Shown: positions 1 through 8,691 of the stretch, piece by piece
Layout of the letters: the number at the start of each line of letters is the position of its first letter
Numbering within the stretch: position 1 is the stretch's first letter
Source of the DNA: Ornithinimicrobium pekingense DSM 21552
Lineage (GTDB): Bacteria > Actinomycetota > Actinomycetes > Actinomycetales > Dermatophilaceae
DNA length: 64,000 nt
Direction of reading: 5' to 3'
Assembly (NCBI RefSeq): GCF_000421185.1
Contig: NZ_ATWJ01000009.1
Span: 126,868-190,867 of the forward strand
The notes under the pieces: generated by a model
The model's input: only the letters and a program-made list of their open reading frames with translations
Databases searched by the model: none
Told to the model about the DNA's origin: nothing
Position numbers and translations under genes: made by a program

Positions 1-1223
1 CTGATCGCCGCGGCGACCCACACGGCGGCCCGCAGGCTCCACAGGTCGGCGACCACGCCGCCCAGGACCGCGCCGACGGCATACCCGAGGTCCCGCCAGA
101 CCCGGTATATCCCCACGGCCCGTCCCCGCCACCCGGGGTGGGCGACGTCGCCGACCACGGCGAGCAGGGTCGGGTAGACCATGGCCGTCCCCGCACCCAG
201 CAGGACCGTGCCGACGGCCCACACGGCGAACGAGTCGCCGAGGGCGACGACGACCAGGGCGCCGGCCTGCGTCAGCATGCCGGCGGTCACCAGGTGCTTG
301 CGCCCGACCCGGTCCGACAGCGCCCCCGTGACCAGCTGCCCGACTCCCCAGACCCCGGGGTAGAGGGCGAACAGCAGCCCGATCTGGTCCACCCGCAGGC
401 CGGCTCCCGCGAACAGCAGCGGGAACAGCCCCCAGGACAGGCCGAAGTTGAGGTTGTTGACCAGGCCCGCCTGGCTCGCCGAGGACAGAGCCGGCTCCCG
501 GTAGCTGGTCTGCGCGAACACCTCGCCGCTGCTCAGCCGCCCGTGCAGGTGGTCGTGCCGCCCGTCCGGGCGCGGGGTGTGCTCGACCGCCTCCGCCCGG
601 GCGTGCTCGCGGGTCTCCCGCACCGCCAGGGTCGACAGGCCGAGCGCGAGCGCGGTGTAGGCCAGCCCCAGCAGGAACGGCGCGGGCCGAAGCCCGTGCT
701 CGGCGGCCAGGTAGCCGGCCGCCAGGGAGGTGACCGCCACCGCGCCGTAGCCCGCGGCCTCGTTGAGCCCCATCGCCAGGCCCCGCTGCCGGGGCCCGAC
801 GAGGTCGATCTTCATGATGACCGTCGTGGACCAGGTCAGCCCCTGGTTGAGGCCGAGCAGCACGTTGGCCGCGATCACCCAGCCCCAGCTCGGGGCCCAG
901 ATCAGCAGCAGCGGCACCGGGATCGCCAGCAGCCAGCCGGCCACCAGGACCGGCTTGCGGCCGTACCGGTCCGACCACGTCCCCGCGACGTAGTTGGCTG
1001 CTGCCTTGGTCACCCCGAAGGCGGTGACGTAGGTGAAGATGAAGGTGTAGCCGACGAGCCCGAACTCCTCCTCCGCCAGCAGCGGCAGCACGGTCTGCTG
1101 CTGGCCGACCATGCCGCCGACCAGGGCGTTGACCGCCACCAGGAGGGCGAACTGCGCGGCGTTGGCACCCAGGCCGAGGCGGACGGGTCGGACGGCACGG
1201 TCGTCGGGCGCGGGCTGCGGCAT
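1..1223 (-). CDS. MFS transporter (C-terminus outside window)
   Basis: A major facilitator superfamily permease in the inner membrane; substrate unknown. The reverse strand reads without a stop from ATG at 1223 to the window edge, about 407 codons. It shows the diagnostic loop motif twice, SDRYGRKP between the second and third helices and SDRVGRKH between the eighth and ninth, which marks the two six-helix halves. A histidine-rich loop (RHDHLHGR) sits between the halves. The start is supported by a TAGTGT box ending 6 bases before the ATG, the leaderless arrangement common in this window. The last helices lie outside the window. The closest general type is a sugar/drug efflux MFS, but nothing here fixes the substrate. 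Confidence 0.88.
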   Translation of the reverse strand, partial: MPQPAPDDRAVRPVRLGLGANAAQFALLVAVNALVGGMVGQQQTVLPLLAEEEFGLVGYTFIFTYVTAFGVTKAAANYVAGTWSDRYGRKPVLVAGWLLAIPVPLLLIWAPSWGWVIAANVLLGLNQGLTWSTTVIMKIDLVGPRQRGLAMGLNEAAGYGAVAVTSLAAGYLAAEHGLRPAPFLLGLAYTALALGLSTLAVRETREHARAEAVEHTPRPDGRHDHLHGRLSSGEVFAQTSYREPALSSASQAGLVNNLNFGLSWGLFPLLFAGAGLRVDQIGLLFALYPGVWGVGQLVTGALSDRVGRKHLVTAGMLTQAGALVVVALGDSFAVWAVGTVLLGAGTAMVYPTLLAVVGDVAHPGWRGRAVGIYRVWRDLGYAVGAVLGGVVADLWSLRAAVWVAAAI

Positions 1224-1284
1224 GTTATGACACTACGACCGTCGCCGGAGGCGACGTGCACGCCATCCGCCCGAGAGGACACCC

Positions 1285-2220
1285 ATGCCCACCCTGCCCG
1301 GCAGCACCGTCGAGATCTTCCCCGTCAACCTGGGCGGCAACGCCTTCGGCTGGACGGCCGACGAGTCGACCTCCTTCGCGGTCCTGGACCGTTTCGTCGA
1401 GCTCGGCGGGACGTTCGTGGACACCGCCGACTCCTACGCGGCCTGGGTCGACGACGTCGGCGGTCAGTCCGAGACGATCCTCGGCCGGTGGCTGGCCGCG
1501 CGCGGGTCGCGCGACGACGTCGCGGTCGCGACCAAGGTCGCCCGCAAGCCGGGCCGGGAGGGGCTCGCCCACGACACGGTCGTCGCCGCCCTGGAGGAGT
1601 CGCTCGACCGGCTGCAGACCGACCACGTGGACCTCTACTACGCCCACTACGACGACGAGGAGGTCCCGGTCGCCGAGCAGGTCGCCACCTTCGACGGGCT
1701 CGTCCGGGACGGTCGCGTGCGTGCCGTCGGCCTGTCCAACTTCTCGCCCGAGCGCATGCGCGAGTGGTTCGAGACCGCCCGGCGGGAGGGCGCCAGCGTC
1801 CCCGTCGCCGTCCAGCCGCGCTACAGCCTCGTCTCCCGGGCCGGCTACGAGCGCGACTACGCACCCCTGGTCACGGAGTTCGGCGCGATGGTGTTCAGCT
1901 ACCCGGCGCTCGCCAGCGGTTTCCTCACCGGCAAGTACCGCTCGGAGGCCGACCTGGAGGGCCAGCCCCGCGGCGCGGCGGCCCGTCGCTACCTCGAGGC
2001 GGGCGGCCTGCGGGTGGTCGAGGAGCTGGTGCGCGTCGCCGAGGGGTATGGCGTGGAGCCGGCCACCGTCGCCCTGTCCTGGGTGCTGGCCAAGGGCGTC
2101 ACCGCCCCGATCGCCTCGGTCTCCCGACCCGGTCAGCTCGACGCCCTGATGGCCGCGCCCGGGCTGCAGCTGTCGGCCGCCGACGTCGCGGCGCTCGACG
2201 AGGCGTCAGCAGACTTCTGA
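1285..2220 (+). CDS. Aldo/keto reductase
   Basis: NADPH-dependent oxidoreductase of the AKR superfamily, 311 residues, the usual length for a single (alpha/beta)8 barrel. The catalytic tetrad can be placed at Asp46 and Tyr51 (VDTADSY), Lys84 (ATK) and His121 (YYAHYD). The GLSNFS segment and the C-terminal cofactor region (SWVLAKGVTAPIASVSRP) are typical of the family. A GAGAGGA ribosome site precedes the ATG. It is transcribed divergently from the MFS permease. The natural substrate cannot be told from sequence; many relatives act on sugar aldehydes or are general detoxifying reductases. Confidence 0.93.
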   Translation: MPTLPGSTVEIFPVNLGGNAFGWTADESTSFAVLDRFVELGGTFVDTADSYAAWVDDVGGQSETILGRWLAARGSRDDVAVATKVARKPGREGLAHDTVVAALEESLDRLQTDHVDLYYAHYDDEEVPVAEQVATFDGLVRDGRVRAVGLSNFSPERMREWFETARREGASVPVAVQPRYSLVSRAGYERDYAPLVTEFGAMVFSYPALASGFLTGKYRSEADLEGQPRGAAARRYLEAGGLRVVEELVRVAEGYGVEPATVALSWVLAKGVTAPIASVSRPGQLDALMAAPGLQLSAADVAALDEASADF

Positions 2221-2234
2221 CGGCGCCCTCGCAC

Positions 2235-2240
2235 TAGGCT
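2235..2240 (+). promoter_or_regulatory. Likely -10 box of the chaperone-like gene
   Basis: TAGGCT lies 6 bases before the ATG at 2247, so transcription would begin at or next to the start codon and the mRNA would be leaderless. No convincing -35 box is seen. Confidence 0.4.
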
Positions 2241-2246
2241 GGCGAC

Positions 2247-3545
2247 ATGGACGAGTTCGACCTGGACCGCACCACCGAGGTGGGCTGGGCGAGCTTCCTG
2301 AGCCGGCTGGCCGACCACCTGGCCACGCTTGCCGGGCCGCTGACGCTGCGACCGCTGGGCGGGGAGGACGACGGCTCGCCGGTGCTCGAGGTGTCGGTCC
2401 GCGACGACGGACCTGGCGAGGCGGGGTTGCACGCCGAGCTGCGGCCCGCCGCGGGCGCCCCCTGGGCCGACGACGACCGGTCCCGGCACCTGATGGCGCT
2501 GGGCTGGACGGCCGACCCCGACCGCACCGCATACCTGCTCGAGCTGCCGCGCTCCCACGCCCACCTGCTCGCGGCGGTGATGACCGACACCCTGCGCGAG
2601 GTGGTCGGGGTGCCGCACCCGGCCCTCCTCGACGCCGGAGAGCTGACCATCGCGGCCCCCGCCGAGGACGAGCAGGGCGAGCGGGATGCGCAGCCGGTGC
2701 CCGACCTCGACCTCGACACGGCCGTGACGGTGCGCACCCCGGCCGAGCTGCGCGGGCTGGTGGACGCCACCCTGCACGCCGCGCTCGGGCACGCGCCCCG
2801 GCACGACCACGACGGCGACGTGCCGATCCTCTTCGGCAGCGCGCTCGTCTACGTCCGGACCGCCGACGCGCAGCCGGTGGTGACGGTCTTCGCCATCCCG
2901 GTGCAGGACATCGGCGACCTCGAGGCCGCCCGGCACGAGGTGGAGATCTTCAACCGCCGGTCGGTGTTCGGCAAGCTCCACCTCGTCGGTCGCCAGCTGG
3001 TCGCCAGCGTCTCCATCCCCTGCCTGCCGTTCGTGCCGCGCCACCTCGTCGGCATGGTGGAGCTCATGGGGCGCGAGATCGACCGTCTCGACGAGGACCT
3101 GGCCCTGCGTGTGCGCGGCCGCCGGTGGATCGACCTGCTGGCCGGCACGACGCCCGCCGGCCCTGGCGGTGCGCCGGCGGGCACCGACGGGGGCGCACCC
3201 TCGGCCCCCGGACCGGCGCCAAGAGCGTCCCAGCCTCCCGAGGAGGAGGCTCTGCCGGGCGAGCTCGCGACGATGCTGCAGCTGGACGCGTCGGGCACCG
3301 CGCTGCCGCCTGCCCGTGTCGCCGAGATCTGCCACCACGACCGAGACCTCATCCTGCGGCTGATCCGGCTGGCGGAGGAGCGCACCATCGAGGCCCGCGC
3401 CTCCGTCGGCCGTGCGGGTGCGGCGGGCGACGCGGACGCGGCCCGGTCCGCGGGCGACGAGGTGCGCCGCTGGTCCCGGACCGTGCGGGTCCTGCGGGCC
3501 GCGCTGCGGCACGTCGTGACCTTCGGCGGCCCGGGCGAGGGCTGA
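2247..3545 (+). CDS. Protein with YbjN/T3SS-chaperone-like repeats, function unknown
   Basis: A 432-residue soluble protein with no signal peptide or membrane helix. It resembles the actinobacterial proteins made of two or more alpha/beta domains related to YbjN and type III secretion chaperones (the TY-Chap group). The first domain spans about residues 1-150, the second about 160-290 (VTVFAIPVQDIGDL, FNRRSVFGKLHLV, LVASVSIPCLPF), followed by a Pro/Gly/Ala linker at about 300-330 and a helical C-terminal part. A TAGGCT box 6 bases upstream supports the ATG. Family assignment is from remembered sequence character, not a search, and no catalytic residues are visible. It may bind peptides or a partner protein. 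Confidence 0.75.
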   Translation: MDEFDLDRTTEVGWASFLSRLADHLATLAGPLTLRPLGGEDDGSPVLEVSVRDDGPGEAGLHAELRPAAGAPWADDDRSRHLMALGWTADPDRTAYLLELPRSHAHLLAAVMTDTLREVVGVPHPALLDAGELTIAAPAEDEQGERDAQPVPDLDLDTAVTVRTPAELRGLVDATLHAALGHAPRHDHDGDVPILFGSALVYVRTADAQPVVTVFAIPVQDIGDLEAARHEVEIFNRRSVFGKLHLVGRQLVASVSIPCLPFVPRHLVGMVELMGREIDRLDEDLALRVRGRRWIDLLAGTTPAGPGGAPAGTDGGAPSAPGPAPRASQPPEEEALPGELATMLQLDASGTALPPARVAEICHHDRDLILRLIRLAEERTIEARASVGRAGAAGDADAARSAGDEVRRWSRTVRVLRAALRHVVTFGGPGEG

Positions 3546-3604
3546 CCGCGCCGGACCGGTCCTTCCGGCTCGCCCGGCCTGCCCGGGCCGCGCAGAATGG
3601 GCAG

Positions 3605-4204
3605 ATGGGATCCGGAGAGGTCCAACCCATCCTCGACGCGCTCAAGACCGTCGCGGTGGCGCTGAAGGAGGAGTCTGTGCCGTTCGCGCTGGCGGGCGGG
3701 TATGCCGTGTACGCGCGGGGTGGCGCGGACAGCCGGCACGACGCCGACGTGGTGATCCTCGAGGAGGACGAGCACCGCGCCCGGACCGCTCTGAGGGGTC
3801 GCGGGCTGGAGGTGCTCGAGCCGCCGGAGGACTGGCTGTTCAAGGTCCGGCACGGCGGGGAGCAGGTCGACGTCATCTTCCGCCTGGCGAGCGGGCCGGT
3901 CGACGCCGCTTTGCTGGGCAGGGCGACGGAGATGAGCGTCGACTCCGTCCGGATGCCGGTGATGTCGGCCACCGACCTGCTCGTCTCCAAGCTGTCGGCG
4001 CTGACCGAGCACTACTGCGACCTCTCCCCCATCCTCGCCGCGGTCCGTAGCCTGCGCGAGCAGCTGGACGTCGAGCTGGTCCACAGCGCCTGCCGGGACA
4101 GCCCCTTCGCACGGGCCGCCCTCGGCCTGGCCTGCGACCTCGACCTGCTGCCGCCGGTCACCACCGGCCCCCTGCCCGACCGGCGCGAGGAGACCAGACC
4201 ATGA
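3605..4204 (+). CDS. Nucleotidyltransferase-fold protein
   Basis: A 199-residue protein with a minimal nucleotidyltransferase domain: the Gly-Gly turn (ALAGGYAVYARG), two acidic ligands in RHDADVVI and a third Asp in the next strand (EQVDVIFR). These are the metal-binding features of the AbiEii/aminoglycoside-adenylyltransferase-like superfamily. The substrate is unknown. The ATG follows CAGAATGGGCAG, which may be a -10 box giving a leaderless start. It overlaps the downstream BON gene by 4 bases (ATGA), so it is probably translated with it. It could be a toxin-like or housekeeping transferase; no antitoxin partner is obvious. Confidence 0.8.
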   Translation: MGSGEVQPILDALKTVAVALKEESVPFALAGGYAVYARGGADSRHDADVVILEEDEHRARTALRGRGLEVLEPPEDWLFKVRHGGEQVDVIFRLASGPVDAALLGRATEMSVDSVRMPVMSATDLLVSKLSALTEHYCDLSPILAAVRSLREQLDVELVHSACRDSPFARAALGLACDLDLLPPVTTGPLPDRREETRP

Positions 4205-4455
4205 CCGGCACCTACCGGCTCAAGGACGTGGAGCGACGCCTGGCCGAGGAGGCCGGCACCGCCGAGCTCGGCGTCCACCTCACCCAGCACGGCGGGACGG
4301 TCGTGGTCCACGGCGCGGTCTCCAGCGAGGGCAGCCGCCGGGCGGTCCTGGACCGGGTCGCCGACCTGTGCCCCGGCCAGGAGGTCGTGGACGAGCTGAC
4401 CTGTGCCGAGCGGACGCTGTCCAGCCCGCCCCACCCCGCGGAGGACCTGCGGTGA
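4201..4455 (+). CDS. Small BON-domain-like protein
   Basis: An 84-residue protein with the alpha-beta-beta pattern of a BON domain: an N-terminal helix (YRLKDVERRLAEEAG), a strand pair around VHLTQHGGTVVVHGAVSSEGSRRAV and a second helix (VLDRVADLCPG). BON domains usually bind membranes or act as small sensing modules, but this copy has no signal peptide and would be cytoplasmic. It sits between a nucleotidyltransferase and a phosphoesterase, overlapping each by 4 bases (ATGA upstream and GTGA downstream), so the three products are probably made in matched amounts. The function is unknown. Confidence 0.72.
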   Translation: MTGTYRLKDVERRLAEEAGTAELGVHLTQHGGTVVVHGAVSSEGSRRAVLDRVADLCPGQEVVDELTCAERTLSSPPHPAEDLR

Positions 4456-5246
4456 TCCGGGTGGCCGCCGTCGGCGACGTTCACCTGGGCCCCGACCTGG
4501 CCGGGCGCCACCGTGCGGGGCTGGCCGACCTGACCGCGCACGCCGACGTCCTGCTCCTGGCCGGTGACCTCACGCGGCACGGGACCGTGGAGGAGGCACG
4601 CATCGTGGCGGCGGAGTACCGCGACCTGCCCGTGCCGGTGGTGGCCGTCCTCGGCAACCACGACCACCACAGCGACTGCGCCGACGAGCTGGTCCAGGTC
4701 CTGGGCGAGGCGGGCGTCCGCGTCCTGGAGGGCGAGGGCGTCGTGCTGGACCTTCCCGCCGGACGGCTGGGGGTGGCCGGGGCCAAGGGCTTCGGCATGG
4801 GCTTCGCCGGACGGTGCGCGAGCGACTTCGGCGAGCCCGAGATGAAGGACTTCACCCGCACCGGGAGGCACAGCGCACAGCTGCTGGAGGAGGCGCTGGC
4901 GGACCTGGCCGTGGCCGGCCCCGACGTCACCGTGGCCCTGACGCACTACGCACCGGTCGACGAGACGCTGCTCGGCGAGCCCCCGGAGATCTGGCCGTTC
5001 CTGGGCAACTACCTGCTGGGCCAGGCGGTGGACGAGGCCGACGTCACGGTGGGGCTGGCCGTGCACGGGCACGCGCACGCCGGGACCGAGAAGGGCGTGA
5101 CGGAGGGCGGTGTCCGGGTCCGGAACGTGGCCCAACCGGTCATCCGGGCGGCCTACGCGGTCTACGACCTGCACCCCGAGGGGACCTCGCGGGCGCGGTC
5201 GCGCGCCGGCAGGCACGGGGTGGTCACCCCGGGCACCGGCGCCTGA
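4452..5246 (+). CDS. Calcineurin-like metallophosphoesterase
   Basis: A 264-residue cytoplasmic metallophosphoesterase. All five metal-binding blocks are visible in order: GDVHLG (Asp9, His11), LLAGDLTRHG, LGNHDHH, LTHYAP and VHGHAHAG. The chosen GTG start overlaps the BON stop codon (GTGA) and places the first metal motif at residue 8, as in relatives; longer upstream reading would only add sequence that overlaps the BON gene. The substrate may be a phosphodiester such as a cyclic nucleotide or a protein phosphate, but this cannot be told. Its operon partner is a nucleotidyltransferase, so one enzyme could make and the other remove a nucleotide modification; that is inference. Confidence 0.87.
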   Translation: MIRVAAVGDVHLGPDLAGRHRAGLADLTAHADVLLLAGDLTRHGTVEEARIVAAEYRDLPVPVVAVLGNHDHHSDCADELVQVLGEAGVRVLEGEGVVLDLPAGRLGVAGAKGFGMGFAGRCASDFGEPEMKDFTRTGRHSAQLLEEALADLAVAGPDVTVALTHYAPVDETLLGEPPEIWPFLGNYLLGQAVDEADVTVGLAVHGHAHAGTEKGVTEGGVRVRNVAQPVIRAAYAVYDLHPEGTSRARSRAGRHGVVTPGTGA

Positions 5247-5249
5247 CCC

Positions 5250-6230
5250 TCACCAGCGCCACCGGAAGCCGGCCGGACCTGCTGCGCCGGTGAGGACCCG
5301 GTGCGCGTCGTGGTCGGGCCCGAGGGTCACGGGGACGGGGGGCGGGCCGGGCTGCTCGTCGTCGGGGGCCTCCTGCCACCACCACAGCTGCCCGGGGAGC
5401 CGGCCGGGGTGGAAGCGGACCTGGACCACGGCCGTGCTGCCGTCGGCCATCGACGGCAGCGGCGTGCGGGCCTCGGTGGCCGGGCCGCCGGCGGCCGGCG
5501 CGACGTCATACTCCAGCACCGCGGTCTGACCCGGCGCCAGCTGCTCGACAAGGCGGAGCTGCACGACGTCGGCCGCGCCCTCGGCGCGACCGACGGAGCC
5601 CGCCACCGCCCCGTGACGCACCTCGACGGTGGTCCCGGCGCCGGCGAGCGGGAGGGCGAGCGTGCCGAGCGGCTCCAGGGCACGCACGACGTGCAGCAGG
5701 CGAAGCCGCACCGTCCCCCCGACGCCGACGGTGTGGACGGCGTGGATGCTCGCGGACTCCCACGCCCCTGCGAGCTCCGGGCCGTCCGGCGGGGTCACGG
5801 CCCCACGGGGCCCGGCGACCGCCCGGGTCCTGGCCTCCTCGGCCCCGATCTCCCGCTCGAGATAGGTCCACAGCAGCGTGCGGTGCGCCGACCCCATCTC
5901 GAAGGCGTCCATGAACATGCGCAGGGTGCGCGGTGACACGTGCCGTCCGGACAGCGCCCGGGCGACCGTGTCCTTGAGCCGCCGCGGCAGCGCTTCGTCC
6001 TCCTCCTCCGCCTGGCCGGTCTCCCACAGGTGGTCGGCGAGGACCCGGGCGACGGCGCTCTGCTGCACGTCGGCGGTCGGTGTGCGGTCCATGCGCGCGC
6101 GCCAGGCGCGGCGGTACCGCTCGTCCTCACGGAGCAGACCCACCAGCAGCGCCGCCGTCCGCCCCATGGGCACCTGTCGGCCACGGGGCGTCTGACGGGA
6201 GACGCTGCGCACCGTCCCGCTGGCCGGCAC
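5250..6230 (-). CDS. Protein of unknown function with helical N-terminal half and beta-rich C-terminal half
   Basis: A 326-residue cytoplasmic protein I do not recognise. The start is a GTG at 6230, chosen because GAGGAGG lies 7 bases upstream; an ATG at 6167 is weaker. The first 160 residues are helical and look like a small regulatory domain (PRRLKDTVARALSGRHVSPRTLRMFMDAF), including the RALSG..VSPRTL pattern reminiscent of an Xre-type helix-turn-helix. The second half (VGVGGTVRLRLLHVV, VEQLAPGQTAVLEYDV, GSTAVVQVRFHP) looks like beta strands of a ligand- or surface-binding domain. It converges on the phosphoesterase gene with only 3 bases between stop codons, leaving no room for a separate terminator. 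Confidence 0.75.
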   Translation of the reverse strand: MPASGTVRSVSRQTPRGRQVPMGRTAALLVGLLREDERYRRAWRARMDRTPTADVQQSAVARVLADHLWETGQAEEEDEALPRRLKDTVARALSGRHVSPRTLRMFMDAFEMGSAHRTLLWTYLEREIGAEEARTRAVAGPRGAVTPPDGPELAGAWESASIHAVHTVGVGGTVRLRLLHVVRALEPLGTLALPLAGAGTTVEVRHGAVAGSVGRAEGAADVVQLRLVEQLAPGQTAVLEYDVAPAAGGPATEARTPLPSMADGSTAVVQVRFHPGRLPGQLWWWQEAPDDEQPGPPPVPVTLGPDHDAHRVLTGAAGPAGFRWRW

Positions 6231-6385
6231 GGCACCACCTCCTCGGACGCTTTCCGGGCACGACGTCCTTCCGACTGTAGCCACGGCGACCGAAGGACGA
6301 CACCGGAACGTGACCCGCACCGCAGGACGGGCGCGCAGCAGCGCCGCCCGGGGAGGACTCCGGACGACGCTGCCGCTCGTGGGGC

Positions 6386-8635
6386 CTAGCCGATGTAGGG
6401 CGCGAGGGCCACCTCCACCTCGGCCGAGACGGCACCGGGGCCGCCCAGGACGACGATGCGTGCCGGGTTGAGACGCTCCAGCTCGGCCCTCGTCCGCTGC
6501 GGCAGCTGGTCGGAGCGGGTGAGCAGGACCGGCCCGGGCGCCCGGACCGCGGCCGGACCGGAGGTCAGCGCGTCGGGGAACGCCTGGCCGGTCGCGATGA
6601 ACACCACCGGCACGGGGGCCGGGTGGTCGGCGGAGCCCAGCGCCGCGGTGTCGTAGCGGTCCGTGCCGCCGCGTCGGACGACCTCGCCGTCGGTGTAGCC
6701 CTCCAGGGCGGTCAGGACCGCGTCGTCGACCACGCCGCTGCCGCCGAGGACGACGATCCTGGAAGGCGCTGCCGCGGTGAGCGCGGCACGGGTCGAGGCC
6801 GGCAGGCCGTCCGGCCGGGTGAGCAGCACCGGCCCGCCCTCGAGACCTGCACGGGCCGCGCCGCTCAGGGCGTCGGGGTAGTCGCGACCCGTCGCCACGT
6901 AGACGACCGGCACGTCCGTGCCGAACTCCCCGGCCACCGCGGCCGCGGTGCCGTAGCGGTCGATCCCGGCCAGCCGTGTCACCTCGTCCGCGGTCCCGGC
7001 CGTGGCGTGGGCGGCGAGCGCGTCCTCCACGGCGGTGGACACCGCGTTCGGGCCACCCAGCACCACGATGCGCTGCGGGGCCAGCCGGTCCAGGGCGTCC
7101 GCGGTGACGTTCGGTATGCCGTCGGGCCGGACCAGCAGCATGGGTGCGTCGAGCATTCCCGCCAGGGCCCCCGCGCTCAGCGCGTCGGGATAGGTCCTGC
7201 CCGAGGCGACGTAGACGAGCGGGACACCGGTGCCCCACTGCTCCGCGACCGCGGCGGCCGTGCCGTAGCGGTCGATGCCGCTCCAGCGCTCGACCTCGGC
7301 CGGAGGCGGTGCGACGTCGTCGTCGGTGATCGTCAGCGTCGCCGTCGACGGCGTGCCGAGGACGCCGCCGGTGGCGTTGCTCAGGGTCACCTGGACCGTC
7401 TCCGGCCCCTCCACGACGGTGTCGTCGATGATCGGCACGGTGATGCTCTGGGCCGTCGTGCCGGGCGCGAAGGTGAGGGTCCCCGACGTCTGCGTGTAGT
7501 CGGCACCCGCCGTGGCCGTGCCGGCCGAGGTGGCGTAGTCCACGGTCACCGGGACGGTCGCCGCCGCACTCAGCTGCACGCCGACCGTGGCGCTGCCCGC
7601 GGACTCCGCGACCGAGGACGTGGCCGCGGTGAGGGAGACGGTCGGGGGGGCCGGCGCGGCGCCGACCCGCCCCACGGCGTAGACGAAGGTGTTCGGCGAA
7701 CCCGCGGAGGGCCCGGTGGAGGTGCTCGGCTGCGCGTAGGCGTGCGCGGCGGCGTTCACCGCGGCCACCGCCGTGTCCGCCGCGGCCTCGGTCGCGGCGG
7801 CGCCGTAGTAGGTCGTGAACGACAGGGTGCCGCCCGCGGCGATCGGGTCGAAGCCCAGGTCGAAGAGCGAGCCGTGGTCCATCGGCCCCTGGTCCTCGAA
7901 GTCGCCGACCAGTCCCAGGTCGGACGGCCCGGCGAGCGGGTCGGTGGCCGCGAAGCCGTCGTTGCTGGCGAACCGGACGTGCGCCGTCGCGTCGGCGCCC
8001 TCGATCGTCATCCACTCCGCCCCCGCGGTCGGCTGGGCGCCCCAGTCGGTGACCCGGCGGTAGCGCGGGTCGACCGGCGCACCGCTGAGGTTGGTGAGCG
8101 TGACCCGGACCTCGTAGAGGTTGGGGGTCGAGGACGGGTGGTAGTCGTGCTGCACGCGCAGGACGTCCGCTCCTGCGCCGTCGTCGATCACGACGGTGGA
8201 GACGGCACTGTCCGCCGTGGCGGTGAAGGACTCGACGCGCAGGTTGGCCGGTCCGCCGAGCTCGCGGTCGGTGAAGCCGGAGACACCGCTGGTGGCGTCG
8301 GCCGCTCCCCAGCCCTCGCACAGGCAGCCGATCGAGGTGGCCTCGTTGCCGGTGGGCACGAAGCGCAGCCCGACGTCGGTGGAGCCGCCGGAGTCCGTGG
8401 CGCCGGCGGGCACGTTGAGCTCGCCGGTGTTCCAGACGCCCAGCGTCACGGTGCCGTTGGTGATCGTCACCCAGTCCGGCAGGTCGGCCGGGGCCAACCC
8501 GGGCGCGGCGGCCTGCGCCGCCTGCGGGTCGTCGGGCCCCGCGGCCTGCGCGCCGGCGAGCGGCGCGAGGACGAGGAGCCCGACGCTGACGAGTGCGGCG
8601 ACGTCACGGTGTCGCCCGCGGAGCGGTAGAGACAT
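6386..8635 (-). CDS. Exported protein with Calx-beta domain and three CWB2 cell-wall-binding repeats
   Basis: A 749-residue secreted protein. A signal peptide covers about residues 1-32 (arginine-rich head, VSVGLLVLAPL core, AGAQA cleavage region). An N-terminal beta-rich domain of unknown role spans about 50-320. A Calx-beta domain follows at about 328-438, with the typical PVTVDYATSAGTATAGADY and VQVTLSN patterns and an ending TITDDD calcium-type acidic cluster. Three cell-wall-binding repeat 2 units follow from about 448, 553 and 653, each with a G.DRY.TAA head, a YPDAL or FPDAL core and a RIVVLGG turn. CWB2 repeats in Gram-positives hold proteins to anionic wall polymers. An AGGGGG site lies before the ATG. 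It is probably a surface adhesin or wall-associated protein. Confidence 0.9.
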   Translation of the reverse strand: MSLPLRGRHRDVAALVSVGLLVLAPLAGAQAAGPDDPQAAQAAAPGLAPADLPDWVTITNGTVTLGVWNTGELNVPAGATDSGGSTDVGLRFVPTGNEATSIGCLCEGWGAADATSGVSGFTDRELGGPANLRVESFTATADSAVSTVVIDDGAGADVLRVQHDYHPSSTPNLYEVRVTLTNLSGAPVDPRYRRVTDWGAQPTAGAEWMTIEGADATAHVRFASNDGFAATDPLAGPSDLGLVGDFEDQGPMDHGSLFDLGFDPIAAGGTLSFTTYYGAAATEAAADTAVAAVNAAAHAYAQPSTSTGPSAGSPNTFVYAVGRVGAAPAPPTVSLTAATSSVAESAGSATVGVQLSAAATVPVTVDYATSAGTATAGADYTQTSGTLTFAPGTTAQSITVPIIDDTVVEGPETVQVTLSNATGGVLGTPSTATLTITDDDVAPPPAEVERWSGIDRYGTAAAVAEQWGTGVPLVYVASGRTYPDALSAGALAGMLDAPMLLVRPDGIPNVTADALDRLAPQRIVVLGGPNAVSTAVEDALAAHATAGTADEVTRLAGIDRYGTAAAVAGEFGTDVPVVYVATGRDYPDALSGAARAGLEGGPVLLTRPDGLPASTRAALTAAAPSRIVVLGGSGVVDDAVLTALEGYTDGEVVRRGGTDRYDTAALGSADHPAPVPVVFIATGQAFPDALTSGPAAVRAPGPVLLTRSDQLPQRTRAELERLNPARIVVLGGPGAVSAEVEVALAPYIG

Positions 8636-8691
8636 ATCGGTCCCCCTGTAGACCGGAGATGGTGGCCTTCACGACCCTGGTCCCGCCTGCT

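Noticed and set aside
138-2237. Long open plus-strand frame over the MFS and reductase genes
   Set aside because: It overlaps well-supported genes, has no domain character and is Arg/Gly-rich, as expected for an antisense frame in very GC-rich DNA.
5250-8321. A 1023-residue frame reaching from the unknown gene into the CWB2 gene
   Set aside because: Its upstream part is out-of-frame CWB2 sequence; a strong ribosome site at 6230 marks the true start.
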